64,000 bases of DNA from Paenibacillus pinisoli (GTDB lineage: Bacteria > Bacillota > Bacilli > Paenibacillales > Paenibacillaceae): assembly GCF_003605435.1 (NCBI RefSeq), contig NZ_QXQB01000004.1, forward strand, positions 310,001-374,000. Reading direction: 5' to 3'. A program made the position numbers and the translations under genes. The notes beneath the pieces were generated by a model. That model worked only from the letters and a program-made list of their open reading frames with translations. It was not told the origin of the DNA and did not search any database. Of the stretch, positions 61,736-64,000 are shown one piece after another. Within the stretch, counting starts at the first letter, position 1. The number at the start of each line of letters is the position of its first letter.

Positions 61736-62728
61736 ATGCTGAAAAAAACATGGGACGAGCTGGCTGACAAGGCACTGGCGGGGAGCTGTTTAACAACGGA
61801 AGAGGCACTGTCGGTGCTGCAATCGGACGATGAGGAGCTGCTGCCGCTCATGCAAGCGGCCTTTAAGGTGAGGAAGCATTATTATGGCAAAAAAGTGAAG
61901 CTGAACATGATCATGAATGCGAAAAGCGGACTGTGCCCGGAGGATTGCGGCTATTGCTCGCAATCTATTGTATCGACTGCGCCGATCCCCAAATATGTCA
62001 TGCTGGATAAGGAGACGCTGCTGGCGGGAGCGCGCGAGGCTTTGGCCAGGCAAGCCGGCACTTATTGCATTGTTGCGTCGGGACGCGGGCCTACGGAGCG
62101 CGAGCTTGAGCAGGTGATTGCGGCTGTAGAGGAGATTCGTGCGACGATGCCGCTCAAGATTTGCGCTTGCCTTGGCCTGCTGAAGACGAGCCAGGGGGAG
62201 CGGCTGGCGCAAGCGGGCGTCCATCGTTATAACCATAATCTGAATACAAGCAGCGGCCATTATGCATCTATTACGACAACACATACTTACGAGGATCGGA
62301 TCGGCACTGTTCAAAAAGCGAAGGAAAGCGGCATGTCTCCATGCTCGGGCGTCATCATCGGAATGGGCGAGTCAGATGAAGATATTGTGGAGATGGCCAT
62401 GACGCTTCGCAGCCTCGATGTGGATTCTATACCCGTCAACTTTTTGAATGCGATACCCGGCACTCCACTCCAGCATGCAGTACCGATTGATCCGCTTAAA
62501 GCGCTGAAGACGCTTGCCCTGTTCCGATTGCTCTGCCCTTCGAAGGAACTCAGGGCGGCAGGAGGCCGGGAGATCAGACTGCGGTCGCTGCAGCCGCTGG
62601 CGTTGTATGCGGTCAATTCCTTGTTCGTTGGCGATTACTTGACGACCGAAGGCCAGGATGTAACGGTCGATCACCAGATGATTGCGGATATGGGCTTCGA
62701 GATTGAGCGCTACGCAGTTCCGGTATAA
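61736..62728 (+). CDS. bioB: Biotin synthase
   Basis: A 330-residue radical-SAM enzyme inserting sulfur into dethiobiotin in the last step of biotin synthesis. The iron-sulfur cysteines are C67, C71 and C74 (CPEDCGYC), with KLNMIMNAKSGLCPEDC before them. Other family residues include HRYNHNLNTS and the late ELRAAGGREIRLRSLQPLALYAVNSLFVGDYLTTEGQ. GAAGGAG lies 13 nt before the ATG at 61736. It is a single gene with its own terminator; no other bio genes are here, so the pathway may be scavenging dethiobiotin or encoded elsewhere. A BirA operator overlaps the promoter. Confidence 0.96.
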   Translation: MLKKTWDELADKALAGSCLTTEEALSVLQSDDEELLPLMQAAFKVRKHYYGKKVKLNMIMNAKSGLCPEDCGYCSQSIVSTAPIPKYVMLDKETLLAGAREALARQAGTYCIVASGRGPTERELEQVIAAVEEIRATMPLKICACLGLLKTSQGERLAQAGVHRYNHNLNTSSGHYASITTTHTYEDRIGTVQKAKESGMSPCSGVIIGMGESDEDIVEMAMTLRSLDVDSIPVNFLNAIPGTPLQHAVPIDPLKALKTLALFRLLCPSKELRAAGGREIRLRSLQPLALYAVNSLFVGDYLTTEGQDVTVDHQMIADMGFEIERYAVPV

Positions 62729-62767
62729 AATCGACTCGTGATTGCAGCCTTGATAAGGGTATGCCAA

Positions 62768-62798
62768 AAAGCATGGCGAATGTCGCCATGCTTTTTTT
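62768..62798 (+). terminator. Intrinsic terminator of bioB
   Basis: AAAGCATGGCGA and TCGCCATGCTTT around ATG, followed by TTTT. The A-run ahead of it makes it usable in both directions, which suits the convergent gene. Confidence 0.9.
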
Positions 62799-62850
62799 GG
62801 TAGGATCCGATTCTAACCTGTCTAACTCTCTATGTCTATTGGTAATGGCC

Positions 62851-63561
62851 TTATTTTTCTTCTGCTTGCAGCTGTTTGATTTCTTCTTTATATTGCTTGA
62901 GCAATTCGGCTAACGCCTCGCGGATTGCGGCCGCATCCTTGTCTTCCACTGCTTTCGCGAGCTTGCCGTGGGCTTCGAAGATTGGCGATGGCTTTGCGGC
63001 GGCAGTCGTGGCAGCTGTAATCGTCAGCTCACTTGCATCCAGTTCCTTTACGACTTCGAACTGGATGTCCTGAACAGCAGTGCCGCTCACGGTCAAAGCA
63101 GGTTTAGTGCTAGTTCCTGTTTCCTTGAACTGAACAGCGCTTGCCTCTTTTATTTCAAATGTGCCTTCTTTGATGCTCGCTGGAGCAACGGCCTTCGCAG
63201 CCGATAGCATTGCGACTGCAGAAATGCCAGCTTTCCCTTCTGAAAGCTCAACGCCATCAGCCTCAACGAAGGAAATGCTGAATTTATCTTTCAACAGCTC
63301 GTGATACAACTTCATAGCAGCTTCCCAGTCCTCAGCGGTATCCGGCGCATATTGCCTCGCAAGCTCGATCGGGTCAGGCAGCATGATCGCCTGCACCGCT
63401 TGAAGCGCTTCTCCTTCGATAAGCTTGCCTTCTATTTTGGCGGCAGGTCCAGTCGATAGCAGTTCCGCTGTTTTCGGATTTGCAAATACGGACGTGCTCG
63501 CGAATGCGGACAGCAGCAGGGTGGATGCGGCAACGCTCTTGAATAGTTTCATTTTGTTCAT
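62851..63561 (-). CDS. Secreted hypothetical protein
   Basis: A 236-residue protein with a signal peptide (residues 1-28, cleaved after FANP-type sequence VFA). The rest is acidic and Ala/Glu/Lys-rich. I see no domain I recognise. The C-terminal 40 residues form a predicted helix with charged heptads (KEEIKQLQAEE), which might be a coiled coil. AAGGAGAG lies 8 nt before the ATG at 63561; the GTG at 63567 is closer than usual. It is a single gene. Confidence 0.75.
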   Translation of the reverse strand: MNKMKLFKSVAASTLLLSAFASTSVFANPKTAELLSTGPAAKIEGKLIEGEALQAVQAIMLPDPIELARQYAPDTAEDWEAAMKLYHELLKDKFSISFVEADGVELSEGKAGISAVAMLSAAKAVAPASIKEGTFEIKEASAVQFKETGTSTKPALTVSGTAVQDIQFEVVKELDASELTITAATTAAAKPSPIFEAHGKLAKAVEDKDAAAIREALAELLKQYKEEIKQLQAEEK

Positions 63562-63687
63562 GGTCACACTCTCCTTGGATGTATGTTTGTTTGCCTTACA
63601 TGTCCAAGTGTATAAGCCAGGAGTGGCAGTTCATTGGTGGAATTGTGGAAAAACAATGGCAAGCCCCCGGCATCGGAGCAGCCTTGC

Positions 63688-63693
63688 TATAAT
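63688..63693 (+). promoter_or_regulatory. -10 box of the response regulator gene
   Basis: A perfect TATAAT, 30 bp before the response regulator start. No convincing -35 box lies 16-18 bp upstream. Confidence 0.4.
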
Positions 63694-63723
63694 GATGGAA
63701 GATGAGTCAGGGAGGCAATAGCA

Positions 63724-64000
63724 ATGAATGCATACCGAATCGCGGTCGTTGATGACGATCTTCATATAAGAAATCTGGTGGAAGCCTATTTGGTTCGTGA
63801 AAATTATGAAACGATCGGACTGGGAACCGCCGAGGAAGCCCTAGAGCTGTGGCGGAGCGATCCGCCGGATATGTGGGTGCTCGATATTATGCTGCCTGGG
63901 ATGGACGGCTACGAGTTTTGCCGCACAATCCGGCGTGAAGCCGAGGTGCCGATTATTATGATTTCCGCCCGCGACAATGAGGTCGACAAGATTATGGGCC
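63724..64000 (+). CDS. Response regulator receiver domain (cut by window end)
   Basis: The first 92 residues of an OmpR/PhoB-like response regulator. The acidic pocket is VVDDD at residues 8-12, the phosphorylated aspartate is D54 in WVLDIMLPGMDGYEF, and the conserved threonine/serine position is in IIMISARD near residue 82. GGGAGGC lies before the ATG. The rest, probably including a winged helix and a sensor kinase gene, lies beyond the window. Confidence 0.92.
   Translation, partial: MNAYRIAVVDDDLHIRNLVEAYLVRENYETIGLGTAEEALELWRSDPPDMWVLDIMLPGMDGYEFCRTIRREAEVPIIMISARDNEVDKIMG

Overview
The window looks like chromosomal DNA from a Paenibacillus-type, endospore-forming member of the Bacillales. 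The signs are a GerA-type germinant receptor operon, a SpoIID-domain protein with three SLH surface-anchoring repeats, a squalene-hopene/sporulenol-type cyclase, a secreted chitin-active LPMO, strong AGGAGG-type ribosome binding sites, many TTG and GTG starts, moderately high G+C coding DNA and AT-rich promoters. I saw no rRNA, tRNA, prophage, transposase, CRISPR array or replication origin.

Layout. 1-3.4 kb: the end of a glycosylation cluster (a GT2-TPR protein and a GT4-TPR-FkbM fusion sharing one repeat module). 3.8-9.8 kb: an SDR, a LysE exporter divergent from its MocR-type regulator, and a LysR gene divergent from an unusual purA paralogue plus a RidA gene. 10-16.8 kb: small membrane proteins, a VOC protein, then a TetR-controlled operon of two ABC systems with a clear promoter and operator. 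16.8-22.8 kb: a ThuA-like protein, an alpha-CTD-like helix-hairpin-helix protein, and a MarR gene with a heterodimeric ABC exporter. 22.9-30.2 kb: an AraC/GyrI regulator, an ABC-F protein behind a leader peptide and attenuator, and assorted small enzymes and membrane proteins. 30.3-44.6 kb: a run of regulator plus target pairs (MarR/MFS, TetR/SDR, MerR/aldo-keto reductase, LysR/O-methyltransferase, TetR/MFS), most with visible operators, together with a terpenoid cyclase, an alpha/beta hydrolase and VOC proteins. 44.8-48.6 kb: the LPMO, a 50/51-bp tandem repeat array of about nine copies, and an MFS/HxlR pair. 48.7-52.4 kb: the germination receptor operon in B-A-C order. 52.6-58.1 kb: a 1841-residue surface protein combining GHL10 glycosidase, SpoIID and SLH domains. 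58.5-62.7 kb: a Fur-controlled siderophore ABC importer and bioB under a BirA operator. The window ends in a response regulator cut by the edge.

The general theme is many small stress or drug sensing modules, each made of a one-component regulator divergent from or upstream of an efflux pump or redox enzyme, placed among sporulation, germination and cell-surface genes. The items most worth following up are the leader-peptide attenuator ahead of the ABC-F gene, the GHL10-SpoIID-SLH fusion, the repeat array, the purA-like/RidA pair, and the TetR gene that seems to lack a normal start codon.
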